From CAZHRK01 sp964534555 (GTDB lineage: Bacteria; Babelota; Babeliae; Babelales; RVW-14): 64,000 nt of DNA. The stretch is taken from contig CAZHRK010000002.1 of NCBI GenBank assembly GCA_964534555.1, positions 62,001-126,000 on the forward strand, in the 5' to 3' direction. A program made the position numbers and the translations under genes. The notes beneath the pieces were generated by a model that saw only the letters and a list, made by a program, of their open reading frames with translations, was not told where the DNA came from and did not search any database. Numbering within the stretch: position 1 is the first letter of the stretch; each line of letters opens with the position of its first letter. Of the stretch, positions 8,390 to 17,728 are shown in pieces.

Positions 8390-9815
8390 AAAAGCAATTA
8401 TTATCGGAGCTGGTCCTGCTGGGCTAACTGCTGGCTATGAGCTTTTAAAATCTGGTCAATGCGACGTTCATATTGTTGAAAAAGATACTGTTGTTGGTGG
8501 TCTTGCTCGTACTGATGAGTACAAGGGCTGTCGTTTTGATATCGGTCCCCACCATTTTGTTACCGATAATCAACGAGTATATGCGTGGTGGATAGCTATC
8601 ATGGGTGATGACTTTCCACAGCTTAAACGCTTTACCCGTATTTTTTATAAGAAGCATTTTTTCCATTATCCCTTAGAGCCATTTAATGTTATTAAAGGGC
8701 TTAAGCTGACAGAGTGCATAAAAAGTATTTGTAGCTATCTTTGGATTCGCTTGTTCCCGATTAAAGAAGTTCGATCATTTCAAGATTGGGTGACGAATCG
8801 TTTTGGTAAACGTTTATTCTCAATTTTTTTCAAAACGTATACAGAAAAAGTATGGGGAATTCCTTGTGATAAAATTTCAGCTGATTGGTCTGCTCAGCGA
8901 ATTCAGGGGTTTTCTTTATCAAAAGCTATCTTCTATGCATTTTTTGGTCGTTGGTTTAAAGACAACAAACCCCGTACCATAAAAGATACGTTTAACTATC
9001 CATCTCAGGGTTCTGGGACATTGTGGAATCGTGTTGGTGCGGCTATTGAGCGCAATAGTGGCTCAATTACACTTGAGCAGCAAGTTGTAAGCATAAAACA
9101 TGAATACAATAGTATTAAAGCTGTTTTCACTAAAAACCCTAAAGATGTTTCTGGCGCAGCGCAAGCGTTGCTTGTTCACGAGGGTGATTACTTCTTTTCA
9201 ACAATGCCGCTTAGAGCACTGATTCTTGCACTTGATCCGCTTCCAGAAGAATTCGTAATAAAAGCAGCTAAAGCGCTTATGTATCGCGGTCTTATCACAG
9301 TGAATCTTATTATTGATAAAGCGCATGTGTGTCCAGATCATTGGATCTATGTTCATGAAAAAGAAGTACGCGTTGGCAGAATCGGAAACATGAATAATTT
9401 TTCAATCAAAATGTCAGACAGCCCGCGTCATACGAGTTTGAGTCTTGAGTATTTTGCTTTTGTAGATGAGCCATTTTGGAAGCTTTCTGATTATGAGCTT
9501 GTGGAGCTTGGTCGTAAGGAGCTTGAAAAAACCGGCCTTGTTAAGGCAGAGGCTGTAATTGATGGCATGGTTGTGCGCACCGCAGATGCCTACCCTATTT
9601 ACGATGAAAACTACAAAGAGCATCTTTCTGTTGTGTTGAACTATTTAGCACAGTTTAGAAACCTTAAGCTCATGGGCAGAAACGGTATGCATCGGTACAA
9701 TAATATGGATGTTGCCATGCTATCAGCGTTTAGTGCTGTTGAAGATGTTTTGAAAAAGATTGAAGAGCAGAATAAAGCTCAGCTTAATGAGGTTCATACA
9801 GCCCATACCATCTGA
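8373..9815 (+). CDS. FAD-dependent oxidoreductase, UDP-galactopyranose-mutase/protoporphyrinogen-oxidase-like
   Basis: 480 residues, soluble. The dinucleotide-binding fold opens with IIGAGPAG (G12-G17), followed by the acidic ribose contact in IVEKD and the FAD-contact GGLARTDE block at 42-49, then DIGPHHF. This family sits in many polysaccharide clusters, where members resemble UDP-galactopyranose mutase or amine-oxidase-type enzymes. Beside galE, conversion of a nucleotide sugar is plausible but not shown by sequence. A desaturase or oxidase acting on another substrate is equally possible. The gene is inside the glycan operon, overlapping one neighbour and 11 bases from the next. Confidence 0.75.
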   Translation: MKYNRKKAIIIGAGPAGLTAGYELLKSGQCDVHIVEKDTVVGGLARTDEYKGCRFDIGPHHFVTDNQRVYAWWIAIMGDDFPQLKRFTRIFYKKHFFHYPLEPFNVIKGLKLTECIKSICSYLWIRLFPIKEVRSFQDWVTNRFGKRLFSIFFKTYTEKVWGIPCDKISADWSAQRIQGFSLSKAIFYAFFGRWFKDNKPRTIKDTFNYPSQGSGTLWNRVGAAIERNSGSITLEQQVVSIKHEYNSIKAVFTKNPKDVSGAAQALLVHEGDYFFSTMPLRALILALDPLPEEFVIKAAKALMYRGLITVNLIIDKAHVCPDHWIYVHEKEVRVGRIGNMNNFSIKMSDSPRHTSLSLEYFAFVDEPFWKLSDYELVELGRKELEKTGLVKAEAVIDGMVVRTADAYPIYDENYKEHLSVVLNYLAQFRNLKLMGRNGMHRYNNMDVAMLSAFSAVEDVLKKIEEQNKAQLNEVHTAHTI

Positions 9816-9826
9816 AAGGAATAAAG

Positions 9827-11773
9827 ATGTGTGGCTTTGCAGGACTCTATCGCTATGTTTTTCATGATGCACAGGTGCGGGATACTCAGCTTGAGCGCTT
9901 GCATCTTTCACTTAAACATCGTGGTCCTGATGCTCATGGCGTATTGTATGACTCAGAGCATCAATTAGCATTTGTTGCTCGGCGCTTAAGTATTAATGAT
10001 TTATCACCTGCATCAGACATGCCGTTGATCAGGAAAGATCTTGGTCTTGCAATTGTTTATAACGGTGAGCTGTACAACTTCAAGCAGCTTCGATCAGAGC
10101 TTGAGGCGCTTGGATATCTATTTACCTCCCAGGGTGACACCGAAGTTGTGCTTGTTGCCTATAAAGCTTGGGGGCGTGCAGCGCTCGATAAGTTTGAAGG
10201 CATGTTTGCTTTTGTCTTATATGATTTTAATACGACAAAGCTGCTCTTGGTGCGTGATCGTATTGGTGTTAAGCCACTTTATTTTGCGCCTGTTGGTGGT
10301 GCAGTTGCATTTGCATCAGAGATCAAAGCCTTTTGGGCGGTTGATCTGATCAAAAAAGAGCTCTCGCCTATAGCTTGGTACCATTATCTAACATTTATGG
10401 CGACGCCAGCTCCTTACACCATTTTTAATGGTGTGTATAAGCTCCCTGCTGGCCATTTAATGGAAGTTGACCAGCATGGCAGAATGAGCTTTGAAGAGTG
10501 GTATAACCCTGCGCAAAATGCAGGACTGACTGTCACACAAGAAGCAGAGGCTATCGATATGATCGATATGCTTTTAAATGCTTCTGTTAAAAAACGTATG
10601 GTTGCAGATGTTGCTGTGGGTGCGTTCCTTTCAGGCGGTCTTGACTCAAGCCTTATTACTGCGTTGATGGCCCAGCATACGACCAATCTAAAAACCTTCA
10701 CGATTGGCTTTGAGGAACAATCAATCACTAATGAATTTCCTTGGGCACGACGCGTAGCTGAGCTCTGTGGAGCTGACTATAATGAGATTAAAATTAATGA
10801 GTCTGATGCTTTTGATTTTTATCCTAAAATGGTTCAGGGCCTTGATGAGCCAATTGCAGATTGTGTCTGCCTCCCTTTTTATTTTGTCTCAAAAGCTGCG
10901 CATGATGCTGGTTTGAAAGTTGTACAAGTTGGAGAGGGCGCAGATGAGCTTTTCTTCGGCTACAATACCTACGCTCGCTACGCTCAGTTTGAATCAAAAA
11001 GTGTTACCAAAATCATTCCTGATCCAATTAAAAAAGTTATGCGGCTTTTTGCGCATGAATGGTTTCATGATCAACCATTTAAGCGTGAAGCCGTAGAAAA
11101 CTGGTATTCTAAGCGACCACTTTTTTGGGGAGGGGCTCTTGCATTTGGTGAGTTGCAAAAGCGTGAGATGATCAATATAAGCGATCGTGAGCATGAAGTT
11201 TATGATCCGATTATCGATCAAATCTATCCAGGGCTTAAACAGACTTTTGATAGCCACGCTCTTATTGACTATCATCTTTCTGTGCTGCGTAAGCATAATC
11301 CAAACGCTGATTTTGCTCAGCAAATGATGTATCTTGAGCTTAAGCATCGCTTGCCAGAGCTGTTACTTATGCGAGCGGATAAAATGTCTATGGCAACCAG
11401 CCTTGAAGCACGAGAGCCATTCCTTGATCATGCGCTGGTTGAGTATATGATGCGTGTTGATATTTCGCTTAAGTATAAAAATAAAACCACAAAGTATTTA
11501 CTGAAAAAAGTTGCTGAGCGCTACCTGCCTCACGAGATTATTTATCGAGAAAAGGTCGGTTTTGGAGCCCCAACAGCATGGTGGTACGCTGAGGGTAAGC
11601 ACTTTCCAAGTTATTATCATAGACTTGCCCGCGCAGCAGAAACTTCTGCGCATTCATTTGGATCAATTAATCCAATAAATATCATGCACAATAAAAACAG
11701 TTCGCACCGGGCAGTACAGAATTGGACGCTTCAGCAGTTGTGGGCTTTTAGCCAAGAATTAGAGATCAGATGA
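9827..11773 (+). CDS. asnB: Asparagine synthase (glutamine-hydrolysing) family amidotransferase
   Basis: 648 residues. Cys2 of MCGFAG is the glutaminase nucleophile, exposed once the initiator Met is removed. The N-terminal Ntn domain runs to about residue 215 with RGPDAHG, NGELYN and GDTEV blocks. The synthetase domain carries the pyrophosphate loop SGGLDSS at 269-275 and a GEGADELFFGY block. The family makes asparagine from aspartate, glutamine and ATP. Members inside surface-glycan loci are also proposed to amidate sugar acids, so either role is possible here. AAAGGA lies before the ATG; the stop overlaps the next start as ATGA. Confidence 0.9.
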   Translation: MCGFAGLYRYVFHDAQVRDTQLERLHLSLKHRGPDAHGVLYDSEHQLAFVARRLSINDLSPASDMPLIRKDLGLAIVYNGELYNFKQLRSELEALGYLFTSQGDTEVVLVAYKAWGRAALDKFEGMFAFVLYDFNTTKLLLVRDRIGVKPLYFAPVGGAVAFASEIKAFWAVDLIKKELSPIAWYHYLTFMATPAPYTIFNGVYKLPAGHLMEVDQHGRMSFEEWYNPAQNAGLTVTQEAEAIDMIDMLLNASVKKRMVADVAVGAFLSGGLDSSLITALMAQHTTNLKTFTIGFEEQSITNEFPWARRVAELCGADYNEIKINESDAFDFYPKMVQGLDEPIADCVCLPFYFVSKAAHDAGLKVVQVGEGADELFFGYNTYARYAQFESKSVTKIIPDPIKKVMRLFAHEWFHDQPFKREAVENWYSKRPLFWGGALAFGELQKREMINISDREHEVYDPIIDQIYPGLKQTFDSHALIDYHLSVLRKHNPNADFAQQMMYLELKHRLPELLLMRADKMSMATSLEAREPFLDHALVEYMMRVDISLKYKNKTTKYLLKKVAERYLPHEIIYREKVGFGAPTAWWYAEGKHFPSYYHRLARAAETSAHSFGSINPINIMHNKNSSHRAVQNWTLQQLWAFSQELEIR

Positions 11774-13056
11774 AATATATAAGGTCTACGGTAACGCTCT
11801 TTTTAATACTGGGGTTATTTGTGGCCCTTGTTGCATCATACATTCAACCACACCAAGGCGTCTGCATGGATACTGACTCACATGCTTACGCTGAGAGAGC
11901 GAGCTATGCTGTTGATCATGGCAGGCTGCGCTTACCGCATGATTTCAGCGCGCCTTACTATATGCTTGGATATCCAGCGCTTTTGGCAGGTGCGCACTTC
12001 TTTTTCGATGATGTAGTGCATGCGGCTGTTGCGCTTAATCTTGTAACACTTTTCTTTTTCGCCTTGGTTATGTCGTGTGCGTTTGCACAGTTTTTTTCAG
12101 GGCGTGAGCGTTGGGCTTTTGTTTTTATGGGTGCAACAAGTATTGGGCTTGTAACATTTACGCTTTTTGTTTTGAGTGAAGTATCAATTGCTTTATGGTC
12201 AGCGCTTAGTCTGTACGCATTGATCAAAGCTGGAACTAAACGTGCATTCTGGTGGGCGGTCTTTGGAATTGCTCTTGGGATTATGATAATTATTAAGCCC
12301 GCACCACTTGTTGTTGCGTGTTTGCTTATAGTGCTTGTCGGACTTTTATACGGTTTAAAAGCTACTTTTTACTACCTGGCAGGGCTCTTGTCTGTTGTCA
12401 TGCTGTATTCTCTTTTGATGATTTCCACCTTTGGAGAGGTTACGTTTACGCGCCTTGCTGAAACAAATTGGTATCTTTATTTTTACCCAAACGTTCGTGC
12501 GCAGGTATTTGGCACAAACCCTTATCGTGAGCGTGCTCTTGTCACTGCGCGTGCTGGTCAGCAAGTGCGCAAAGTACTTGCTTTAGAGGCGTATGAGTTT
12601 ATGACTGCGCACCCTGGTTCAACTGTTTGGGTCTGGTTAAAAAATTGCCTCAAAACTATGCTTGGACTCTATTCAACTAATTTAAAGCTGCTTTTTCTTA
12701 CAGCTCGCAATAGTTATGAGTTCTCGTTTTTTTCACAAACAGGATCATTTTTTGATCGTTGTATTACGTATCTTAGTCTTGGGATTACTCATCGTTGGCA
12801 GTTTTTCTTAGGCCTTCTTGAGCTTGTTCTGCTGCTGGCTAAATATTTTTTGATGTTTGTGTTTTTTAATTGGCTTATACGCCGAGAAAGCAAACTTACC
12901 ATAATGATGATTGTCTTTATGCTTGGTGTTATTGGAGTGACCGGCCATGATGGGTGCGCGCGCTTTCGTATGCTGATTGAGCCCTATCTTATTTTTGCAT
13001 CTGCGGGTGGATGGGTAGTCTTTTTTGGCTCGATGAGAAAGGTTTTGCATGGATAA
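11770..13056 (+). CDS. GT-C membrane glycosyltransferase-like protein, paralogue 4
   Basis: 428 residues. N-terminal helix (about 8-25), then a loop with MDTDSHAY (D34, D36) and a reduced version of the LPGYP block, MLGYP, at 65-69. Multiple hydrophobic helices follow, and CARFRMLIEPYLI near the C-terminus marks it as a relative of the three genes upstream. It is the most divergent of the four. Likely inner-membrane, acting on a lipid-linked sugar or protein. It is tied to its neighbours by an ATGA overlap with asnB and an 8-base overlap with the guanylyltransferase. Confidence 0.74.
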   Translation: MKYIRSTVTLFLILGLFVALVASYIQPHQGVCMDTDSHAYAERASYAVDHGRLRLPHDFSAPYYMLGYPALLAGAHFFFDDVVHAAVALNLVTLFFFALVMSCAFAQFFSGRERWAFVFMGATSIGLVTFTLFVLSEVSIALWSALSLYALIKAGTKRAFWWAVFGIALGIMIIIKPAPLVVACLLIVLVGLLYGLKATFYYLAGLLSVVMLYSLLMISTFGEVTFTRLAETNWYLYFYPNVRAQVFGTNPYRERALVTARAGQQVRKVLALEAYEFMTAHPGSTVWVWLKNCLKTMLGLYSTNLKLLFLTARNSYEFSFFSQTGSFFDRCITYLSLGITHRWQFFLGLLELVLLLAKYFLMFVFFNWLIRRESKLTIMMIVFMLGVIGVTGHDGCARFRMLIEPYLIFASAGGWVVFFGSMRKVLHG

Positions 13057-14077
13057 GCTTTATGTCGTTATTCTTGCTGGAGGTTATGGTCTGCGCTTAT
13101 GGCCGCTTACATCTCGGCTTTTGCCAAAGCAACACCTCCCTTTTCGTGATAACAAAACATTACTACAGCTTACATGTGAGCGTATGGAAAGGCTTTTTCC
13201 CAGCGCAGAGCTTGTTATAATGACCACGCGTGATCTTGAGGATCAAACGCGTCAGCATATTTCTTGTCACCCTCAGATCCAAGCAAAAGTTTCTTACATT
13301 ATTGAACCTGCAGTGCGTAATACAGGCCCAGCATTTTATTGGGCAGCGCGCGCAATAGCCCAGCACAATCCTCATGCAGTTATGCTTATGGTGCCGTCTG
13401 ATCATTTTATTTGTGATGAAGCTGCATTTGGAAGAGCACTTAACGAGGCTGTGCATGGAGCAATGCATGACACGTTAGCGCTTCTTGGCGCTCTCCCTAC
13501 GTTTCCTTCGTGCGAGTATGGCTATATTAAGCGTAAATCTGATGTATCATCATTTGGAGGGTATGCAGTAGACTCATTTCATGAAAAGCCAGTGCTTAAA
13601 GACGCTTTGAATTATCTGGTTGATCCATTAATGTTATGGAATATGGGTGTTGTTGCTGCGCGGGCGGGGCGTATTTGCAGTGAGTTTGAGCAGTATGAAC
13701 CAAGCATTCCTCAGCAGATTATGCGTTACGAGTCATCAGCGTATGACATCATTACCCCTATCTCTTTTGATAAAGCAGTCCTTGAGAAAACCAAAGAGGC
13801 AGTTGTTGTACCCGTTGAGTGCGGCTGGAATGATGTTGGTAGTCTAGAAAAATTTTTAACCCTTGCTCACAATGTTCTGCCGGGTGCCACCTTGGTGCGT
13901 GATGATCATATGAATACGATTATTTATGCCTATCAGCAAGTCCAGATTAAAGGTATGCATGATCTTTATGTAGTTCAGACCCCTGAGGGGATTATGATTA
14001 TGCCGCGCGAGGACAAAGATATGCAGCAGCCATTACGTAAAACACCGCATAAAGAGCTTTCGATCTCATCGTTATAA
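13049..14077 (+). CDS. manC: Mannose-1-phosphate guanylyltransferase
   Basis: Makes GDP-mannose from GTP and mannose-1-phosphate in the cytoplasm, a donor for mannose-containing glycans. The nucleotidyltransferase signature is at 9-32: LAGGYGLRLWP, then PKQHLPF. Further family blocks are EPAVRNTGPA, VPSDHF, FHEKP, WNMG and GWNDVGS. At 342 residues it has the transferase domain and a short beta tail, and lacks the phosphomannose isomerase domain of long ManC proteins. Last gene of the glycan operon, overlapping its predecessor by 8 bases. I see no clear terminator after it. Confidence 0.9.
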   Translation: MDKLYVVILAGGYGLRLWPLTSRLLPKQHLPFRDNKTLLQLTCERMERLFPSAELVIMTTRDLEDQTRQHISCHPQIQAKVSYIIEPAVRNTGPAFYWAARAIAQHNPHAVMLMVPSDHFICDEAAFGRALNEAVHGAMHDTLALLGALPTFPSCEYGYIKRKSDVSSFGGYAVDSFHEKPVLKDALNYLVDPLMLWNMGVVAARAGRICSEFEQYEPSIPQQIMRYESSAYDIITPISFDKAVLEKTKEAVVVPVECGWNDVGSLEKFLTLAHNVLPGATLVRDDHMNTIIYAYQQVQIKGMHDLYVVQTPEGIMIMPREDKDMQQPLRKTPHKELSISSL

Positions 14078-14172
14078 TTCAAGATCTCTTTTTTTCCTGC
14101 GTGCTCTTGGGCTATGATACATTACGTGGGGGCCTTTTTAGGGTAGCGAGTGCTGGTGGTTGAGGGGGCGCA

Positions 14173-14880
14173 ATGAAAAAGTTTGATAATTTGATGCAAA
14201 ACCTGGATCACAAGGTTGATCAACGTATTCTGCCTATTTGGCATCATATTAAACGTTATTTTACTGTCTTTAGTTCGACAGTGCTTTTGGTGCTTCTTGG
14301 CCTTTTTGTTTATAAAGTTTTTCGCAGTAAGCCATTAGTTCTAGCTTCTGTAATTACCGAAGACCTTCGCAGCATTAATAAAATTTTTAATGACATTGAT
14401 AACGATTGTAATATTTTATCCATTCGTGGAGATCGAAATCCTATCGATTTTTTAACTGTTCAAAAATTTGTTGGCTCAGAGGTTGGCTGTTTCAATCTTG
14501 CTTATCCGCGCAAGTGGAAGGGCCCATACCTTAAAGTAACGCCATCAATTCAAGATAAACCCTATGAAATCGTCAGAACCAAAGAAGGGTACTTCGTTGT
14601 ACCTGGGCATGGTGTTCAGCTGCCTAATGGGCTTTTTATGGGGCATGATGTGGCGCTTGATTTTGAAGCGTCTATCAAAACAATGACGCGACCAGGAGGC
14701 CGTCTTAATTATCAGGGAAACCCTCTGGCATTTAGACTTTCTTTTAAAATCGGTGACTGGGATGCACCGCGTCCTTCAGACGACCGCATTGAACAAATCA
14801 ATGATATGCTTAAAGAGTTTAATGAGGCGATTCCTTTTGCAAAGCTAGAGGTTGGGCTTTATCCAACAATTAGCTGCTAG
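14173..14880 (+). CDS. Hypothetical protein with one N-terminal membrane helix
   Basis: 235 residues. A soluble start of about 30 residues, then one hydrophobic helix (about 34-55), then a domain of about 175 residues, probably periplasmic. Two cysteines (in NDCNIL and GCFNL) could form a disulphide. I recognise no family. GAGGGGGC upstream supports the ATG, and a TATGAT box at 14113-14118 could be its -10. It follows the glycan operon by 95 bases but seems separately transcribed. Confidence 0.7.
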   Translation: MKKFDNLMQNLDHKVDQRILPIWHHIKRYFTVFSSTVLLVLLGLFVYKVFRSKPLVLASVITEDLRSINKIFNDIDNDCNILSIRGDRNPIDFLTVQKFVGSEVGCFNLAYPRKWKGPYLKVTPSIQDKPYEIVRTKEGYFVVPGHGVQLPNGLFMGHDVALDFEASIKTMTRPGGRLNYQGNPLAFRLSFKIGDWDAPRPSDDRIEQINDMLKEFNEAIPFAKLEVGLYPTISC

Positions 14881-14903
14881 CAAAAAAATAAGCGTGCAAG
14901 CAT

Positions 14904-14931
14904 TTTACAAAATATTTAAAGATACTATACT
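14904..14931 (+). promoter_or_regulatory. Sigma-70-type promoter for the M48-like gene
   Basis: TTTACA at 14904-14909 and TATACT at 14926-14931 are separated by 16 bases, each one mismatch from consensus. Transcription would start near 14938, leaving a leader of about 57 bases before the ATG at 14995. Confidence 0.6.
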
Positions 14932-14994
14932 TCCCTCCCCTATTTTTTTAAATATAGCCTACAGCTAAGAAATTTTTTGCTTTAGAAGGCTGAA

Positions 14995-15909
14995 ATGTCT
15001 GTACAAATACGCTTGTTTTTTATTTTGTCGATGCTGGTATTTTCTCTTTGTTCTGCGGCTGCACGTATGCCAGATGATGCTGTATTACTGCCGCCGTCAG
15101 CTGATGATGTAATGCAGATTCGCGCAGAGCTTGAGTACCTTGCAGAGAAAGAAGCGTTAACTACCACTTTAATTTTAGATGAGGGCGCTACATCAGAATG
15201 CCCTGTCTTATGTGGAGAAATGCAACGAGCATTTCAGGTCATACGAAAAAAATTAGGTGGCTTGCCCCCAATCATGTTGCAAATCGAGCATGCTCCTTCT
15301 GATCCATCTGTATCTATAGCTATTAACAATAAGTTATCAGTTATAACATTCCCAATTTCTTTTATAAGAGAGTTTTTGCGCTGTGATGATGCTCGATATA
15401 AAGAATTTATGCTTATCCTTGCGCATGAAATTGGTCATCAGGAAGACCCGCTTAACTGTTTTTACCGCACTGAAAGCTTTCTGCCAAGTAGCTTAGAATT
15501 AACGATGACTGCTACTAATTTTTGTATTGCGCTGATGTTTGGATACCTTGTTGGCTCGTTACTGATGCCTGAAAGAATTGAACGAGGGCAATCACTTGTA
15601 CCGTTTTTTATTACGTTACTATGTATCGCTTCTATTTGTTCTGCGGCAAAAGTAGTACTCTCACACAAGCTAGAATACGCTGCTGATGCATATGGTGTTA
15701 GAATTTTATCTGACCCAGCAGAGCGGCACCTTGTTCTTGAATCCGCACTTGATCGCTTCTTAGACCGTGTTAAAAAAGTTTCTGAAGACGAGCGGCGCGA
15801 GGCTTACGTTGCTTCTTGTATCAAGCAAATCAGAAGAATCTTAACTCATCCTTCCGTTGAGCGTAGAGTTCGACACATCAAAAAGCTTTATAATCCATCA
15901 GATGATTAG
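14995..15909 (+). CDS. M48-like zinc metallopeptidase, secreted or membrane-anchored
   Basis: 304 residues. A signal peptide (1-22, ending CSAAA) precedes an extracytoplasmic domain. The zinc motif HEIGH is at 144-148. Two hydrophobic segments (about 177-197 and 203-222) follow, then EYAAD at 227-231, which provides the third zinc ligand Glu and the conserved Asp in M48 peptidases. All expected catalytic residues are present. The family includes HtpX and BepA-like envelope quality-control proteases; the double helix between the two motifs resembles HtpX. Placing the active site in the periplasm depends on whether the N-terminal helix is cleaved. It has its own promoter. Confidence 0.8.
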   Translation: MSVQIRLFFILSMLVFSLCSAAARMPDDAVLLPPSADDVMQIRAELEYLAEKEALTTTLILDEGATSECPVLCGEMQRAFQVIRKKLGGLPPIMLQIEHAPSDPSVSIAINNKLSVITFPISFIREFLRCDDARYKEFMLILAHEIGHQEDPLNCFYRTESFLPSSLELTMTATNFCIALMFGYLVGSLLMPERIERGQSLVPFFITLLCIASICSAAKVVLSHKLEYAADAYGVRILSDPAERHLVLESALDRFLDRVKKVSEDERREAYVASCIKQIRRILTHPSVERRVRHIKKLYNPSDD

Positions 15910-15921
15910 CTGCTATTTTTA

Positions 15922-15949
15922 TTGACACAATCAGGCGATCAAGTAGAAT
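15922..15949 (+). promoter_or_regulatory. Sigma-70-type promoter for the SpeD-SpeE fusion
   Basis: Consensus TTGACA at 15922-15927, a 16-base spacer, and TAGAAT at 15944-15949. The predicted start near 15956 gives a leader of about 50 bases with a strong GAGGAGG ribosome binding site at 15993-15999. Confidence 0.62.
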
Positions 15950-16005
15950 TGCCTCTCATTTCATTATTTTTCTAATCATTATCGTGTTTGGTGAGGAGGC
16001 ATGAT

Positions 16006-17349
16006 ATGGCAAATTCTTTGCTACGTGTCGTTGGGGTTATTGGGTTTCTGGTCTCTAGCGTTGTGGTTGCAACATCTACTGATCATAAGGTTGTAAGTAT
16101 TGGTGCAGAGCCGGCAGCAAATCCAGATTTTTTCAACCGTGATCGTCTTGGGCATCATCTTATTATTGATCTTTTTAACTGCAATACTGAAAAACTTAAA
16201 TACGTAGGTGTTGTTGAAGAAATTATGCTTCGTGCAGCGCAAGCTGCTCACGCAACTGTTGTTTCTCATGAGTTTCACCAATTCAATCCTACAGGTGTAA
16301 GTGGGGCGGTTATTCTTGCTGAATCACATATTGCTATTCATACATGGCCAGAAATTGATGGCTATTGTGCTATTGATATTTTTACCTGCGGCAAAACAAA
16401 TAATTTTGCAGCACTCGACCTTTTGAAAGCTGAATTTGAAGCAAAAGGGTCATTAGTTGTTGATCTTGACCGAGGTGCGCAGTCAGGATCATTAGCACTG
16501 CTTAATGAAAATACGCGTATCTTCCGTGAAAACTTAGATCCGCTTCAGGGCTTTAAGACAACCATAGCGATCAAAGATCGCCTTGAGTTGGTTGAGTCTG
16601 AGTATCAGCGCGTTGAAATGTATGATACCCATGCTGTTGGTAAAATGCTGACAATCGATGGGATTATTCAATGCACAGAGTATGATGAAAAAGCCTACCA
16701 TGAGATGATTGTCCATGTACCGCTTCAAGCACATTCAAACCCGCGTAAGGTGCTGATTGTGGGTGGTGGTGATGGTGGAGCTCTCTCCCAGCTTGTTAAA
16801 TATGAGCAACTTGATGAAATCGTTGTTTGTGATATTGACCCATCTGTTAGGGAAGTTGCGGGTAAGTATTTTACATCATTTGCACAAGCGTATAATGACC
16901 CCCGTGTAAGGGCAGTCTATCAAGATGGTGCTGCATTTGTGCAGAAATTTAAAGACTATTTTGATGTTATTATTGTTGATTCAACAGACTTTTATGGCGC
17001 AGCCCAGAGCCTTACGCGAGATTCGTTTTATAACGATCTAAAGAATGCACTTAAGCAAGATGGAATTGTTGTTGCTCAGGCAGAGTCGCTTTATTATGAT
17101 CGTGAGTTTATTGCACATTTTTATAAGCAAACTCGTGGTATTTTCAACTCTGTGTACTATTACCACACCCTTGTTCCAACGTATCCAAGCGGAACAATTG
17201 GATTTTTATTTGCAACTAACGGATTAACCCCGCTCGAAAATCTTGGCAAATCAAACCAAGAGCTGCGTGATCTTGAGTATTATACATACGATATGCATCG
17301 AGCAGCATTTGCTCAGCCTGCATTCTTGCAGAAATTGCTTGCAGCTTAA
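16006..17349 (+). CDS. S-adenosylmethionine decarboxylase / spermidine synthase fusion with signal-peptide-like N-terminus
   Basis: 447 residues joining both steps that convert AdoMet and putrescine to spermidine. The SpeD domain (about 46-165) has the pyruvoyl-forming cleavage site E106-S107 in AESHIAIHTW, plus His112 and Cys128. The SpeE domain (about 185-447) has GGGDGG at 253-258, DIDPS and the catalytic-Asp block DSTDFYG at 325-331. The start is fixed by GAGGAGG seven bases before ATG 16006; an earlier in-frame TTG has no such site. Residues 1-24 resemble a signal peptide (basic start, hydrophobic core ending VVVATS). SpeD-SpeE fusions are known; an exported one would be odd. A terminator follows. 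Confidence 0.9.
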   Translation: MANSLLRVVGVIGFLVSSVVVATSTDHKVVSIGAEPAANPDFFNRDRLGHHLIIDLFNCNTEKLKYVGVVEEIMLRAAQAAHATVVSHEFHQFNPTGVSGAVILAESHIAIHTWPEIDGYCAIDIFTCGKTNNFAALDLLKAEFEAKGSLVVDLDRGAQSGSLALLNENTRIFRENLDPLQGFKTTIAIKDRLELVESEYQRVEMYDTHAVGKMLTIDGIIQCTEYDEKAYHEMIVHVPLQAHSNPRKVLIVGGGDGGALSQLVKYEQLDEIVVCDIDPSVREVAGKYFTSFAQAYNDPRVRAVYQDGAAFVQKFKDYFDVIIVDSTDFYGAAQSLTRDSFYNDLKNALKQDGIVVAQAESLYYDREFIAHFYKQTRGIFNSVYYYHTLVPTYPSGTIGFLFATNGLTPLENLGKSNQELRDLEYYTYDMHRAAFAQPAFLQKLLAA

Positions 17350-17728
17350 ATTAAAAAATAAAAGCTATTAAAAAGGGTCGTGTAAATATCACGACCCTTT
17401 TTAATAGCGCTATAAAAAATCAATATCTCGAAGTTCCTTAAGCACGTTTGGCAGCCCAAGTTCTTTCATATAAAGTTTATAACTTTTGGCGGCTTGAGGG
17501 CTGAGATCTGAGTCTGAAAGCCACATTGATCTGCATCTTTTGCACAAATAGATTTGCTGGTTGTTTTCAATAATAGTTGCTTTATAGATAAGGCAAAGGT
17601 AAGCACCGTCTGCTTCACTATCTGGGGTGCAAAAAGGGCAAAAGACACATCTGATTTTTTTCATGAAATCAGATGCAACAACGTCAGTTGGTCGGTCGGT
17701 AAATTTATCATAAAGATACTTAATAAAT
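17346..17728. repeat. Perfect 383-bp direct repeat, copy A
   Basis: Matches 17975-18357 at every base I compared, offset 629. It holds a terminator plus the last 105 or so codons of the minus-strand gene at 17410-17961. Identity stops abruptly at 17729 inside the gene, where the two paralogues diverge. Confidence 0.95.
17364..17408. terminator. Bidirectional intrinsic terminator, copy A
   Basis: A 19-bp perfect stem (17364-17382 with 17390-17408) around a 7-base loop, with the GGGTCGTG core flanked by A and T runs. It lies between the convergent ends of the SpeD-SpeE gene and the first Cys-rich gene. Confidence 0.9.
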
